A stretch of 35,072 bases of DNA, taken from contig CAYWSB010000045.1 of the NCBI GenBank assembly GCA_964460465.1, positions 1 through 35,072 on the forward strand, given 5' to 3'. This document shows positions 23,739 to 31,763 of the stretch, in pieces; the first letter of the stretch is position 1; every line of letters begins with the position of its first letter. This DNA comes from SLRI01 sp964460465 (GTDB lineage Bacteria > Pseudomonadota > Alphaproteobacteria > Geminicoccales > Geminicoccaceae). A program made the position numbers and the translations under genes. The notes under the pieces are model-generated. The model saw only the letters and a list, made by a program, of their open reading frames with translations, did no database searches and was not told the origin of the DNA.

Positions 23739-24440
23739 TCAGGTGCCGCCACCAGCCTCGCGCGCGAACACCATGTCGATCTGCAACATCCTCGCGAGCT
23801 TGCGCTCGAAATACCCGGGCAGGACCAGGGCCGGCGCGAAGCCGAGGTCGGCGAGCCGGTCGACCATCTGGCGCCAGCCGGTCTCGCCTTCGTAGACCGG
23901 CCGGAGCGCCAGCTCGAGCTGGATCGTGGCGATCCGGTCCAGGATCCCGTCGGCCCCAGTCAGCACCTGCGGCTCGTAGCCCTGCACGTCGATCTTGAGA
24001 TGCAGTCGGCGCCACGTCGATTCAAGGAGACCGTCCAGCCCGTCCAGCCGTGCCGCCGCGACCGTCAGCCGCTCCACCACGGCCGAGCTCGGCGACAGCG
24101 CCGCGAGCAGCGGTGCCTGCGGCAGGATCGAGCTCATGTCGCTCTCCGCCGACCGCTCGATGACCACCGGGCCGTCGACCGCGCTCAGGGCCATGGGCGG
24201 TGCGACGCGCCAGGCCGGATCGCCGGCCGCCGCCTCGACCAGGGCGCGATGCGCCTCGGGCAGGGGCTCGAACGAGAGGATCGGCCCGGCATAGCCCTCG
24301 CGGCGCAGCATGCGGCCGAACTGCCCGGTATTGGCGCCGACGTCGAGCACCGCGTCGACGCGCTCGTGCGCCAGCACCGCCACGAGCTGCGCCGGACCGG
24401 TGACGGGTTTCACCGGCGTCACCCCGGCGACCGGGCTCAC
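23739..24440 (-). CDS. FkbM-family methyltransferase
   Basis: A 233-residue SAM-dependent methyltransferase. VDAVLDVGANTGQFGRML is the SAM-binding glycine motif I, ILSFEPLPEAHRAL the acidic motif II typical of FkbM, and LHLKIDVQGYEPQVLTGA the FkbM signature with KxDxQGxE. FkbM enzymes O-methylate sugars, lipids or small molecules; the acceptor here is unknown. The GTG start at 24440 overlaps the cyclase stop as GTGA, so its translation is coupled to the signalling genes. It lies 46 bases upstream of psd, which could make its acceptor a membrane lipid or glycan. Confidence 0.85.
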   Translation of the reverse strand: MSPVAGVTPVKPVTGPAQLVAVLAHERVDAVLDVGANTGQFGRMLRREGYAGPILSFEPLPEAHRALVEAAAGDPAWRVAPPMALSAVDGPVVIERSAESDMSSILPQAPLLAALSPSSAVVERLTVAAARLDGLDGLLESTWRRLHLKIDVQGYEPQVLTGADGILDRIATIQLELALRPVYEGETGWRQMVDRLADLGFAPALVLPGYFERKLARMLQIDMVFAREAGGGT

Positions 24441-25693
24441 CAGCCGCCCGGTGTCGCGGCATCGAGCGTGCGCAGCCGCTCGCGCGCGCCCGGTCGGGGT
24501 GCGAAGACCTCGACATCGAGCTCGACGCCGCGCAGCGGATAGGCGCCCAGCCGCTCGAGCACCGCGTCCGAGCAGCTGCAGCGCCGGGCGAAGTCGCCGG
24601 AGACGACCAGCTGTCGGCGGAGCTCCTTGCTCAGCCCGTCGAGCCGGGCGGCGACGTTGACCGCCGGGCCGATGACGGTGAAGTCGAGCCGGCGCTGCGC
24701 CCCGATATTGCCCCACATCACGTCGCCCACGTGCAGCGCCAGGCCGAAGCCCAGCTCCTCCTGGCCGGCGGCGCGTCGCCCGCGATTGAGCTCGGCCATG
24801 GCGGCCTCGGCGTCGAGTGCCGCCCTGAGGGCGCGCTCGCAGGCCCTGGGCTCGTTCATCGGGAAGATCGCCAGCATGGCGTCGCCGATGAACTTGAGGA
24901 TCTCGCCGCCGGCATCGATCAACGGTGCGGCCATGGTGTCGAAATAGGCGTTCAGCGAGGCGATCACGTCGTCGCGCGGCCAGCGCTCGGAGAGCATGGT
25001 GAAGCCCCTGAGGTCGCAGTGCCAGATGGCGGCGCTGACCGTCTCGCCGCTGCCCCGGTCGATGGCGCCGGCGAGGATCCGGGCACCGGAGCGTTCGCCG
25101 ACATAGGCGTCGAGGATGTTCTTGGTGATCCGGCGGTTGAGGCGGATCTCGATGACCATGGCGAGCACCGGCAGGATGTCGGCGATGGCCTGCAGCTCGG
25201 CCGTGCTGAAGCCGCCCGGCTGCCGCGTCGCCCAGGTGCAGGCGTGCCGCGTGCCGCTGACGAACTGCATCGGCAGGGCGACGTAGTCGACGATGCCCTC
25301 GGCCCTGAGGTCGTCGTAGATGGCGTAGCTGGGGGCACCCTCGGGCGTCGGCAGGTCGAGCCGGGCGCGGATCCCCTCCACCTCGCCCTCGTAGAGCGGC
25401 TTGAGCGGGCTCCGGAGATAGCTCGAGCGGCTCCAGACGCCGCGATCGACGGCGGTGAAGACGGCCTCCGTGAGGCCCGGGTTCCAGCGGATCGTGGCCC
25501 CGCCGAACTGCGGGTGCAGCGTGCGCAAGTGCAGCGTGGCCCGGTCGAGCGGCAGGCCGGCGCCGCGCAGGCGCTCGCAGAGCTCGACGAAGATGTTGTC
25601 GAGGAAGGGCTGGTCGGTCACCTCGCCGCCGACCAGCCAGTCGAGGACCGGGCTGCGTCGGACCGGCCAGTTGCCGAGGGCCGCCTCGGTCAT
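24437..25693 (-). CDS. Class III adenylate/guanylate cyclase
   Basis: A 418-residue soluble protein. The N-terminal roughly 190 residues look GAF-like (mixed alpha/beta, for example IVDYVALPMQFVSGTRHACTWATRQPGGFS) and could sense a ligand. The class III catalytic domain follows: CDLRGFTMLSERW (226-238) and GGEILKFIGDAMLAIF (262-277) supply the two metal aspartates. GPAVNVAARLDGLSKEL contains the Asn and Arg that bind the transition state. The protein therefore looks catalytically competent; cAMP rather than cGMP is likely but not proven. There are no membrane segments. The ATG overlaps the stop of the cyclic-nucleotide-binding gene (4 bases), strongly suggesting that product and receptor are made together. 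Confidence 0.92.
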   Translation of the reverse strand: MTEAALGNWPVRRSPVLDWLVGGEVTDQPFLDNIFVELCERLRGAGLPLDRATLHLRTLHPQFGGATIRWNPGLTEAVFTAVDRGVWSRSSYLRSPLKPLYEGEVEGIRARLDLPTPEGAPSYAIYDDLRAEGIVDYVALPMQFVSGTRHACTWATRQPGGFSTAELQAIADILPVLAMVIEIRLNRRITKNILDAYVGERSGARILAGAIDRGSGETVSAAIWHCDLRGFTMLSERWPRDDVIASLNAYFDTMAAPLIDAGGEILKFIGDAMLAIFPMNEPRACERALRAALDAEAAMAELNRGRRAAGQEELGFGLALHVGDVMWGNIGAQRRLDFTVIGPAVNVAARLDGLSKELRRQLVVSGDFARRCSCSDAVLERLGAYPLRGVELDVEVFAPRPGARERLRTLDAATPGGW

Positions 25694-26163
25694 CCGCCGC
25701 CGCTCTCCAGCTGCCGCAGCCGGGCCGTGGCGTCGCCCAGCTGCTGCGTGGTGTGATGCAGGCGCGAGGCCAGCTCGTGCATGATCTCCACGCCGACCGT
25801 GGGGAACTGGGTGACGAGATTGAAGAAGCCGTCCTTGGAGACGCGGAGGGTCACCAGCCGCTCCTTGGCGACCACGGTGGCGGTGCGCGGCACGTCGCAG
25901 AGGATCGCGATCTCGCCGACGATGTCGTTCTGGCCGAGCGTGGCGACCCGGATCGCACCGCCCGGTGTCTGCACCATGACGTCGGCCTCGCCCTCGAGCA
26001 GGATGTAGGCGGCATCGCCGACGTCGCCCTCCTGGAACAGCGCCTCGCCGGCCATGAACTCGAGATGCTCGCTCGTGAACGCCAGAAGCTTGAGCTTGGC
26101 GGGCTCGATCTTCTTGAACAGCGGAATGTTGCGCAGGACCTCGACGTCCTTCTGCAGCGTCAT
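25690..26163 (-). CDS. Cyclic-nucleotide-binding domain protein (no DNA-binding domain)
   Basis: A 157-residue protein consisting of one cNMP-binding beta-roll (about 15-130) and a short helical or coiled-coil tail (EIMHELASRLHHTTQQLGDATARLRQLE). The phosphate-binding cassette reads NDIVGEIAILCDVPRTATVVA. The Gly-Glu and Arg-Thr-Ala that contact the cyclic nucleotide are present, so binding is expected. Unlike CRP there is no helix-turn-helix, so it probably regulates a partner protein. It lies between the ABC protein (gap 1 base) and the cyclase (overlap 4 bases), both likely partners. Confidence 0.92.
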   Translation of the reverse strand: MTLQKDVEVLRNIPLFKKIEPAKLKLLAFTSEHLEFMAGEALFQEGDVGDAAYILLEGEADVMVQTPGGAIRVATLGQNDIVGEIAILCDVPRTATVVAKERLVTLRVSKDGFFNLVTQFPTVGVEIMHELASRLHHTTQQLGDATARLRQLESGGG

Positions 26164-26164
26164 C

Positions 26165-28864
26165 TCACGACCTCCCGGCGTCGTCGCTTTCCTCGAGCAG
26201 GCGGGACAGCGCGCCCTTCTTGCTGGCCAGATCGGCGAACGCGCCGTGCTCGATCAACCGCCCACCCTCGAGCACCAGCACATGGTCGAACTGCCGGGCC
26301 CAGGCGGGGTTCTGCAGTGCCCAGAAGGCACCCTTGTCGGCAAGGTAGTCGAGCAGGGCGTCGCGCACCAGCATCTGCTCGCGGCTGTCGAAGGCGGCCA
26401 GCGGGTTGTCGAAGACGAAGATGTCGGGCCGCTTGAGCACGGCGCGCGCCAGCGCCAGCTTCTGCCGCTGCATCGGGGTCAGCCGCGAGCCGCCGCCGCC
26501 GGTCGGGCTGTCGAGCCCGGCCTCGACCACCCGGTCGACCAGCCCCTTCTCCTCGAGGGCCTCGGTGATGAGGGTGGCGATCCGCGCCTCCGCCTGTGCC
26601 TGGCCGAAAGCGACCTTGCCGAAGAGGATGTTGTCCTGGATGGAGGCCGCGTCGTTGTAGCGGTCCGGGTCGAAGAAGTCGATCGCCCCCGCCAGCGCCT
26701 CGGGCAGATCGGCGCGAAAGACGCGGCGCGCCTCGAGCAGCCGGGCCTGCAGCTCGTCCTCGACGAGGCCCAGGCGATGGCGCGCCGGGATCAGCTTGAA
26801 GGGCAGCGCGAGGAGCCGCTTGCGGTCGGCCTCGGCCAGCGCCTCGAGATTGCCCGGGTCGGTCCGGTTGAGCAGGGCGCGGTAGCTCGGCAGCTCCTCG
26901 GCGGTGATGAAGCTGAACTGCCGGAAGTAGTCGTGGTCGGGTGGCAGCTCGGCGAAGATCTCGACCATGGTGGCGGCCACCTTGTAGCCGACCCCCAGCA
27001 GCTCGGCGGTGAGCCCGGTCTTGTCCAGGACCGCCACGACATAGGGTTGCTCGGCCAGCTGCTCGAGATCGAAGGTGTCGCCCACGGGCGTGCCGAAGAG
27101 CAGGTTCTCGGCGATGCTGGCGTTGGTGTTGTAGCGCTCGGGATCGAACCGCTCGACCAGCCGGGCGAGGGCCGGATCGGCGTCGAGCCGCGCCTGCATG
27201 CCGCGGCGTGCCTCGAGCAGCCCGGCGGCGAGCTCGCCGTGGGTGGCGCTGGCGATGCTGTTGCGCAGGCCCATGCGGTAGACGTCCATGTCGAAGCGGA
27301 CGAGACGCAGCGCGTCGATGATCGCCTGCCGCCGCTCCGCCGCGTCGGTGCCGAGCCCGGCCGAGGCGTAGTCGATCCAGTCGACGTCGCTGTCGTAGGG
27401 CGAGTTGCCGGCCCGCAGGTTCTCCTTCAGTCGCCGGTCGCGCTGTTCCTGCGTCTCCGGTGCTGCCGCGTGGTCGGGCGGACCAGCCGCGGCCGCCACG
27501 AGAGCGTCGGAGACGGGCCGGTGCATGAGGCCGTAGAGGAGATTGTGGCGGATCGTGCCGGTGAGGATCGCACTCGGGTTGCCGACATAGGCGAGGCGTC
27601 GGCCGGTGAGCGAATCGGCGAGCTCGTTGAGCGGCTTGTCGTCGATCAACAGGCGCCCGCGGCTGGGGTCGAGCAGGTTCGCCAGGATCAGGCACAGCTC
27701 CTCCTTGCCGCTGCCGGACGGCCCGACGATGGCCACCCGGGACGGCTGGGCGACCTCGAAGCCCACCCCCTCGAGCAGGACCTCGCCGTCCTCGTCGGCC
27801 ACGGTCAGGCCGCGCGCCTGCCAGTGGCCGGTGACCGCGACACCTTCCGGCGGCTCGCTCGCCTGGCGGCGGTCGTCGATCACCCCCGGGATGTCGAACT
27901 GGGCGACCACCTGCTCGTACTTGATCCGCACGTCCATGAAGAGCTGGTAGTGCGACAGCAGCTCCTTCCACGGGGCGGACAGGTCCTTGTGCGCGCCGAC
28001 CACCGCGACCAGCGCCCCGATCGTCAAGTCACCGTGAATCACCAGATAGCCGCCGATCGAGAAGAAAAAGAACGGGCCGAGCTGGGCGAGGAAGTTGTTG
28101 ATGAACTTGATCAGGAACTTGAGCTTGTAGATCCTGAAGCGGATGTCGAAGACGTGGCCGAGCTCGCGCGAGAACACCGCCCGCTCGTATTGCGAGGTGT
28201 CGTTGGCGCGGATGTCGCGCACCCCCTGGGCGCTCTCGCCGATCCGCTCGGCCAGGCGGCGCACGCGGCGGACCCGCTGCTTGCCGAGCTCGTTGACCCG
28301 CCGCTGCAGCTTGGGGATCAGGTAGATCTGGACCGGGTAGAGGGCGATGGCGGCCAGCCCGAGGATCGGGTCCTGCATGAACATGAAGGTCAGGATGGTG
28401 AGCAGCGTGCCGCCCTGGAACGCGGGCGTCGCCAGGGCCTCGCCGACATAGCCGCCCAGGGGCTCGACCTCGGCGTTGATCATCTGCACGAGCTCGCCCT
28501 GGCTCACCCGGCGGAAATGCGGCAGCGGAAAGCGCAGCGTCTGGCTGTAGAGCATGTAGCGCAGCCGGCGCAGCATCCGCTCGGCGACCACGCCCTGGTA
28601 GACGTTGATGACGTATTTGAAGCCGCCGTTGATCAGGACGAGCACGAGGAAGATGCCGCAGAGCACCATCAGGTAGTCGAGCTGCTGGAGCTCGTAGCCC
28701 ATGATGGTGCCGCCGTCGGGCTGGCCGAGGGCATCGTTGATGATCTGCTTGGGCAGGTCGAGCGAGGCGTAGAGGAACGGGAAGGAGAGCACGGTCATCA
28801 GGAGGATGACGAGCTGCTGGCGCCAGCTGTAGCGCCTGATGAAGCCGAAGATCGTCGGTTGCAT
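26165..28864 (-). CDS. Large ABC transporter-like protein with degenerate nucleotide-binding domain and duplicated insert
   Basis: An 899-residue fusion of an ABC exporter transmembrane domain (about 1-320, six helices) and a nucleotide-binding domain (about 345-899). Walker A is intact (GPSGSGKE, 381-388). The Q-loop Gln is replaced (YVGNP, 426-430), the signature reads LTPMQ instead of LSGGQ (795-799), Walker B ends FVFDN where DE is usual (816-820), and the switch His is missing (WALQNPAW). Between Q-loop and signature lies a roughly 350-residue insert in which one segment occurs twice: LLEARR...FDPERYNTNASIAENLLFG (549-591) and LLEARR...FDPDRYNDAASIQDNILFG (709-749). A related GTIRHNLLYG is at 436-445. 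ATP hydrolysis looks impaired, so a regulated or structural role is possible. It heads the cyclase operon; cyclic-nucleotide control is inferred from context. Confidence 0.88.
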   Translation of the reverse strand: MQPTIFGFIRRYSWRQQLVILLMTVLSFPFLYASLDLPKQIINDALGQPDGGTIMGYELQQLDYLMVLCGIFLVLVLINGGFKYVINVYQGVVAERMLRRLRYMLYSQTLRFPLPHFRRVSQGELVQMINAEVEPLGGYVGEALATPAFQGGTLLTILTFMFMQDPILGLAAIALYPVQIYLIPKLQRRVNELGKQRVRRVRRLAERIGESAQGVRDIRANDTSQYERAVFSRELGHVFDIRFRIYKLKFLIKFINNFLAQLGPFFFFSIGGYLVIHGDLTIGALVAVVGAHKDLSAPWKELLSHYQLFMDVRIKYEQVVAQFDIPGVIDDRRQASEPPEGVAVTGHWQARGLTVADEDGEVLLEGVGFEVAQPSRVAIVGPSGSGKEELCLILANLLDPSRGRLLIDDKPLNELADSLTGRRLAYVGNPSAILTGTIRHNLLYGLMHRPVSDALVAAAAGPPDHAAAPETQEQRDRRLKENLRAGNSPYDSDVDWIDYASAGLGTDAAERRQAIIDALRLVRFDMDVYRMGLRNSIASATHGELAAGLLEARRGMQARLDADPALARLVERFDPERYNTNASIAENLLFGTPVGDTFDLEQLAEQPYVVAVLDKTGLTAELLGVGYKVAATMVEIFAELPPDHDYFRQFSFITAEELPSYRALLNRTDPGNLEALAEADRKRLLALPFKLIPARHRLGLVEDELQARLLEARRVFRADLPEALAGAIDFFDPDRYNDAASIQDNILFGKVAFGQAQAEARIATLITEALEEKGLVDRVVEAGLDSPTGGGGSRLTPMQRQKLALARAVLKRPDIFVFDNPLAAFDSREQMLVRDALLDYLADKGAFWALQNPAWARQFDHVLVLEGGRLIEHGAFADLASKKGALSRLLEESDDAGRS

Positions 28865-29074
28865 GAAGCCTGCGGCACGCTCGCTCGTCGTCTGCGGTTG
28901 CGGATAGTAGTCGGCATCCCCGGCCGATACCAGTGGCCGCCGTCACACCGCCCGGCGGTCGGCCCGGCGGCGTAGCGTTGTTTCGCCACGTTGGAGCGCT
29001 GCCCGGGCTGAACTAGAAGGCTCGGGTGACCGATGCCCAGGGCGGTCGACCCGAGCACGATGGGGGGAGCTTCG

Positions 29075-30988
29075 ATGCACGGCATCTACCGGCAGATCTA
29101 CGAGCGCAGCCTGCGCGAGCCCGAGGCGTTCTGGGCCGAGGCGGCCGCGGCCCTGCACTGGGACAGGCCTTGGGAGCAGGTGATCGACGACAGCCGGGCG
29201 CCGTTCTACGCCTGGTTCAAGGGCGGCAAGCTCAACACCTGCCACAACGCTGTCGACCGGCACGTGGCGGCCGGCCGGGGTGCCCAGGCGGCGATCATCC
29301 ACGACAGCCCGGTGACCGGCACCAAGCGGACCATCACCTATGCCGAGCTCAAGGACCTGGTGGCGCGCTTCGCCGGTGCCCTCGTCCAGCACGGCGTCCG
29401 CCACGGCGACCGGGTGATCGTCTACATGCCGATGGTGCCGGAAGCGCTCGTCGCGATGCTCGCCTGTGCGAGGATCGGTGCCATCCACTCGGTCGTGTTC
29501 GGCGGCTTCGCGGCGCACGAGCTCGCCACCCGGATCGACGACGCCAAGCCGGTGATGATCGTCTCGGCGAGCTGCGGCATCGAGCCCGGCCGGGTGGTCG
29601 CCTACAAGCCGCTGCTCGATCGCGCGATCGAGGAGGCGGCGCACAAGCCGCGCCACTGCATCGTCCTGCAGCGCGAGCAGTGCCAAGCCGAGCTCCAGGC
29701 CCCGCGCGACCTCGACTGGCAGGCGGCGATGGCGGCGGCGCACCCGGTCGACTGCGTCCCGGTCGAGGCCACCGACCCGCTCTACATCCTCTACACCTCG
29801 GGGACGACGGGCCAGCCCAAGGGGGTGGTGCGCGACAATGGCGGCCACGCCACGGCCCTGCTCTGGTCGATGCGCTACATCTACGGCGTCGAGCCCGGCG
29901 AGGTCTACTGGGCCGCCTCCGACGTCGGCTGGGTCGTCGGCCACAGCTACATCTGCTACGCTCCGCTGCTCAACGGCAACACCACCATCGTCTACGAGGG
30001 CAAGCCCGTCGGCACGCCCGACGCCGGCGCCTTCTGGCGGGTGATCGAGGAGCACAAGGTGAGCGTCATGTTCACCGCTCCCACGGCGTTCCGCGCCATC
30101 CGCAAGGAGGACCCCGAGGGCGAGCTCCTGCGCAAGTACGATCTCGGCCGCTTTCGCACGCTCTTCCTCGCCGGCGAGCGCTGCGACCCCGACACGCTGC
30201 TCTGGGCCGAGGCCCAGCTCGGCGTTCCGGTCATCGACCACTGGTGGCAGACCGAGACCGGCTGGGCGATCGCCGCCAACCCGCTCGGCGTCGAGCAGCT
30301 GCCGGTCAAGCCGGGCTCGCCCACCCTGCCGATGCCCGGCTACGACATCCACATCCTCGACGAGGAAGGCCGGCGGGTGACCACCCCCGGCACGATCGGT
30401 GCCATCGTCGTCAAGCTGCCGCTGCCGCCCTCCTGCCTGCCCACGCTGTGGAACGCCGACGACCGCTTCCGGCAGGCCTACCTCACCCGCTATCCGGGCT
30501 ACTACCTGACCGGCGACGCCGGCTACATCGACGCCGACGGCTACGTCTTCATCATGAGCCGCATCGACGACATCATCAACGTCGCCGGCCACCGGCTCTC
30601 CACCGGCGGCATGGAGGAGGTGCTGGCCTCCCACCCGGCCGTCGCCGAATGCGCGGTCATCGGTGTCGCCGACGAGCTCAAGGGCGAGCTGCCCATGGGC
30701 TTCGTGGTGCTCAAGGGCGGCGTCACGAAGCCGGAAGCGGAGATCACCAAGGAGCTGGTCGCCAAGGTCCGCGACGAGATCGGCCCGGTCGCCGCCTTCA
30801 AGCTGGTGACGGTGGTCAAGCGCCTGCCCAAGACCCGCTCCGGCAAGATCCTTCGCGGCACCATGAAGAGCATCGCCGACGACAAGCCCTGGAAGATGCC
30901 CGCCACCATCGACGACCCCGCCATCCTCGACGAGATCGCCGGCGATCTCCAGGGCCTGGGCTACGCCAAGGGGTTCGGGAAGCAGTAG
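29075..30988 (+). CDS. prpE: Propionyl-CoA synthetase PrpE (acetyl-CoA synthetase family)
   Basis: A 637-residue acyl-adenylate-forming enzyme converting propionate, ATP and CoA to propionyl-CoA. It has the P-loop YTSGTTGQPKG (240-250), the adenylate-binding DHWWQTETGW, the hinge region after YLTGDAGYIDADGYVFIMSR, and K591 in TRSGKILRG, the catalytic lysine that is the usual site of acylation control. The pattern DxAxPFYxWFKGGKLNTCHNAVDRHV and the overall sequence fit PrpE better than Acs. GGGGGGAGC ends 6 nt before the chosen ATG; upstream in-frame ATGs at 29033 and 29060 lack this. It complements the mutAB-meaB genes 18 kb away. It is divergent from the ABC operon. Confidence 0.93.
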   Translation: MHGIYRQIYERSLREPEAFWAEAAAALHWDRPWEQVIDDSRAPFYAWFKGGKLNTCHNAVDRHVAAGRGAQAAIIHDSPVTGTKRTITYAELKDLVARFAGALVQHGVRHGDRVIVYMPMVPEALVAMLACARIGAIHSVVFGGFAAHELATRIDDAKPVMIVSASCGIEPGRVVAYKPLLDRAIEEAAHKPRHCIVLQREQCQAELQAPRDLDWQAAMAAAHPVDCVPVEATDPLYILYTSGTTGQPKGVVRDNGGHATALLWSMRYIYGVEPGEVYWAASDVGWVVGHSYICYAPLLNGNTTIVYEGKPVGTPDAGAFWRVIEEHKVSVMFTAPTAFRAIRKEDPEGELLRKYDLGRFRTLFLAGERCDPDTLLWAEAQLGVPVIDHWWQTETGWAIAANPLGVEQLPVKPGSPTLPMPGYDIHILDEEGRRVTTPGTIGAIVVKLPLPPSCLPTLWNADDRFRQAYLTRYPGYYLTGDAGYIDADGYVFIMSRIDDIINVAGHRLSTGGMEEVLASHPAVAECAVIGVADELKGELPMGFVVLKGGVTKPEAEITKELVAKVRDEIGPVAAFKLVTVVKRLPKTRSGKILRGTMKSIADDKPWKMPATIDDPAILDEIAGDLQGLGYAKGFGKQ

Positions 30989-31001
30989 AGAAGACAAGAA
31001 T

Positions 31002-31023
31002 GTGGGGAGGCTGGCCTCCCCAC
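31002..31023 (+). terminator. Hairpin after prpE
   Basis: GTGGGGAGG (31002-31010) and CCTCCCCAC (31015-31023) form a 9-bp stem with loop CTGG, 13 bases after the prpE stop. There is no T-tract, so it would be an imperfect terminator or 3'-end stabiliser. Its core GGGGAGGC-N2-GCCTCCCC recurs at 31727-31750. Confidence 0.55.
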
Positions 31024-31098
31024 GCCCCACCGTTACTTGGCGAGCGCGATCGTCTCGCCTGCCGTTGACCGGCTGATGATCCCCGGCGGATTGCCGTC

Positions 31099-31127
31099 TT
31101 GCGGTGGCGGTGCAATAAGCGTAAAAT
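31099..31127 (+). promoter_or_regulatory. Candidate sigma70 promoter of the NTF2-like gene
   Basis: TTGCGG (31099-31104) and TAAAAT (31122-31127) are separated by exactly 17 bases in an unusually AT-rich patch for this window. The predicted start would leave a leader of about 90 bases before the ATG at 31224. Confidence 0.5.
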
Positions 31128-31223
31128 TGGCAGTTTCGGATTTTGGAGCGATTGGCTGCCGCAGGCTCGTTTGTCTGCGGCTGGATGACTGTCGATTGTT
31201 GGGAAAGCCGGAGAGTTGGTGCC

Positions 31224-31601
31224 ATGGGGCTGAACGAAATCTTCCAGGGACTCAACAACGAGGACGCCGCCGTGCTGAACCAGCCCGGCGCACCTGGAGT
31301 AGGCCGCTTCTTCACCGATGATGTGGACCTGCTGCCGCCGGGTCCGGACAACGTCAAGGGGGCTGTTGCCGCCGCCGATTTCTGGGCGGGTGCTACCCAG
31401 CATTTCAAGAATGTGCGGCTGACCACCGTCGACGCCGTCGCCCTCGGCGACGAAGCCGTGCGTGAGATCGGCACCTACTGGGGTGCTTCCCGCAGCGGCG
31501 GCGAGCCGATCAGCGGCAAGTATCTCTTCATCTGGCGCCAGGTCGGCCCGGACTGGAAGATCGCGACCGACATCTGGACCTCGCACAGCGGCCATACCTG
31601 A
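31224..31601 (+). CDS. SnoaL/NTF2-like small protein (DUF4440-type)
   Basis: A 125-residue protein with the expected NTF2 layout: N-terminal helices, FFTDDVDLLPPGPDNVKG (about 29-46) with the typical 'xPPG' segment before a helix (AAADFWAGATQHF), then curved beta-strands VRLTTVDAVALGDEAVREIGTYW, KYLFIWRQVGPDWKIATDIW. Such cone-shaped folds act as isomerases, cyclases, toxin-immunity or polyketide-modifying domains; no specific function follows from the sequence. Upstream GGAGAG is a weak ribosome-binding site. It stands alone with its own promoter and is flanked by two related palindromes. Confidence 0.82.
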   Translation: MGLNEIFQGLNNEDAAVLNQPGAPGVGRFFTDDVDLLPPGPDNVKGAVAAADFWAGATQHFKNVRLTTVDAVALGDEAVREIGTYWGASRSGGEPISGKYLFIWRQVGPDWKIATDIWTSHSGHT

Positions 31602-31657
31602 CAACGCTCGAGAGCGGCACGGCGAGCCTGCCTCGGCTCGACGCGGTCGTCGCGACA

Positions 31658-31683
31658 AAACGACTCCTGGAGTCGTTTCTGTT
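31658..31683. terminator. Bidirectional intrinsic terminator-like hairpin
   Basis: AAACGACTC (31658-31666) and GAGTCGTTT (31670-31678) form a perfect 9-bp stem with loop CTG, flanked by an A-run on one side and TTTCTGTT on the other. It lies 57 bases after the NTF2-like stop and between convergent genes, so it can end transcription from both sides. Confidence 0.65.
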
Positions 31684-31726
31684 CAGACGGCCCCCGCCCG
31701 CACCGCCGCAAAGGACCGGAGGGGCC

Positions 31727-31750
31727 CACGGGGAGGCGAGCCTCCCCGTG
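31727..31750 (+). terminator. Second GC-rich palindrome between convergent genes
   Basis: CACGGGGAGGC (31727-31737) and GCCTCCCCGTG (31740-31750) form an 11-bp stem with a GA centre; in RNA the loop would widen to 4 bases. On the plus strand ACTCTTTCAC follows, a weak T-tract. The core is the same as at 31002-31023. Confidence 0.5.
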
Positions 31751-31763
31751 ACTCTTTCACTGC

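Noticed and set aside
26054..28975. A 973-codon open frame antisense to the ABC gene
   Set aside because: It is the GC-driven shadow of a real gene. Its translation is rich in Val, Glu, Gly and Asp with no domain, and the opposite strand has clear ABC motifs.
28943..31474. An 843-codon minus-strand frame over prpE
   Set aside because: It lies antisense to PrpE, which has all its catalytic motifs; the composition is typical of a shadow frame.
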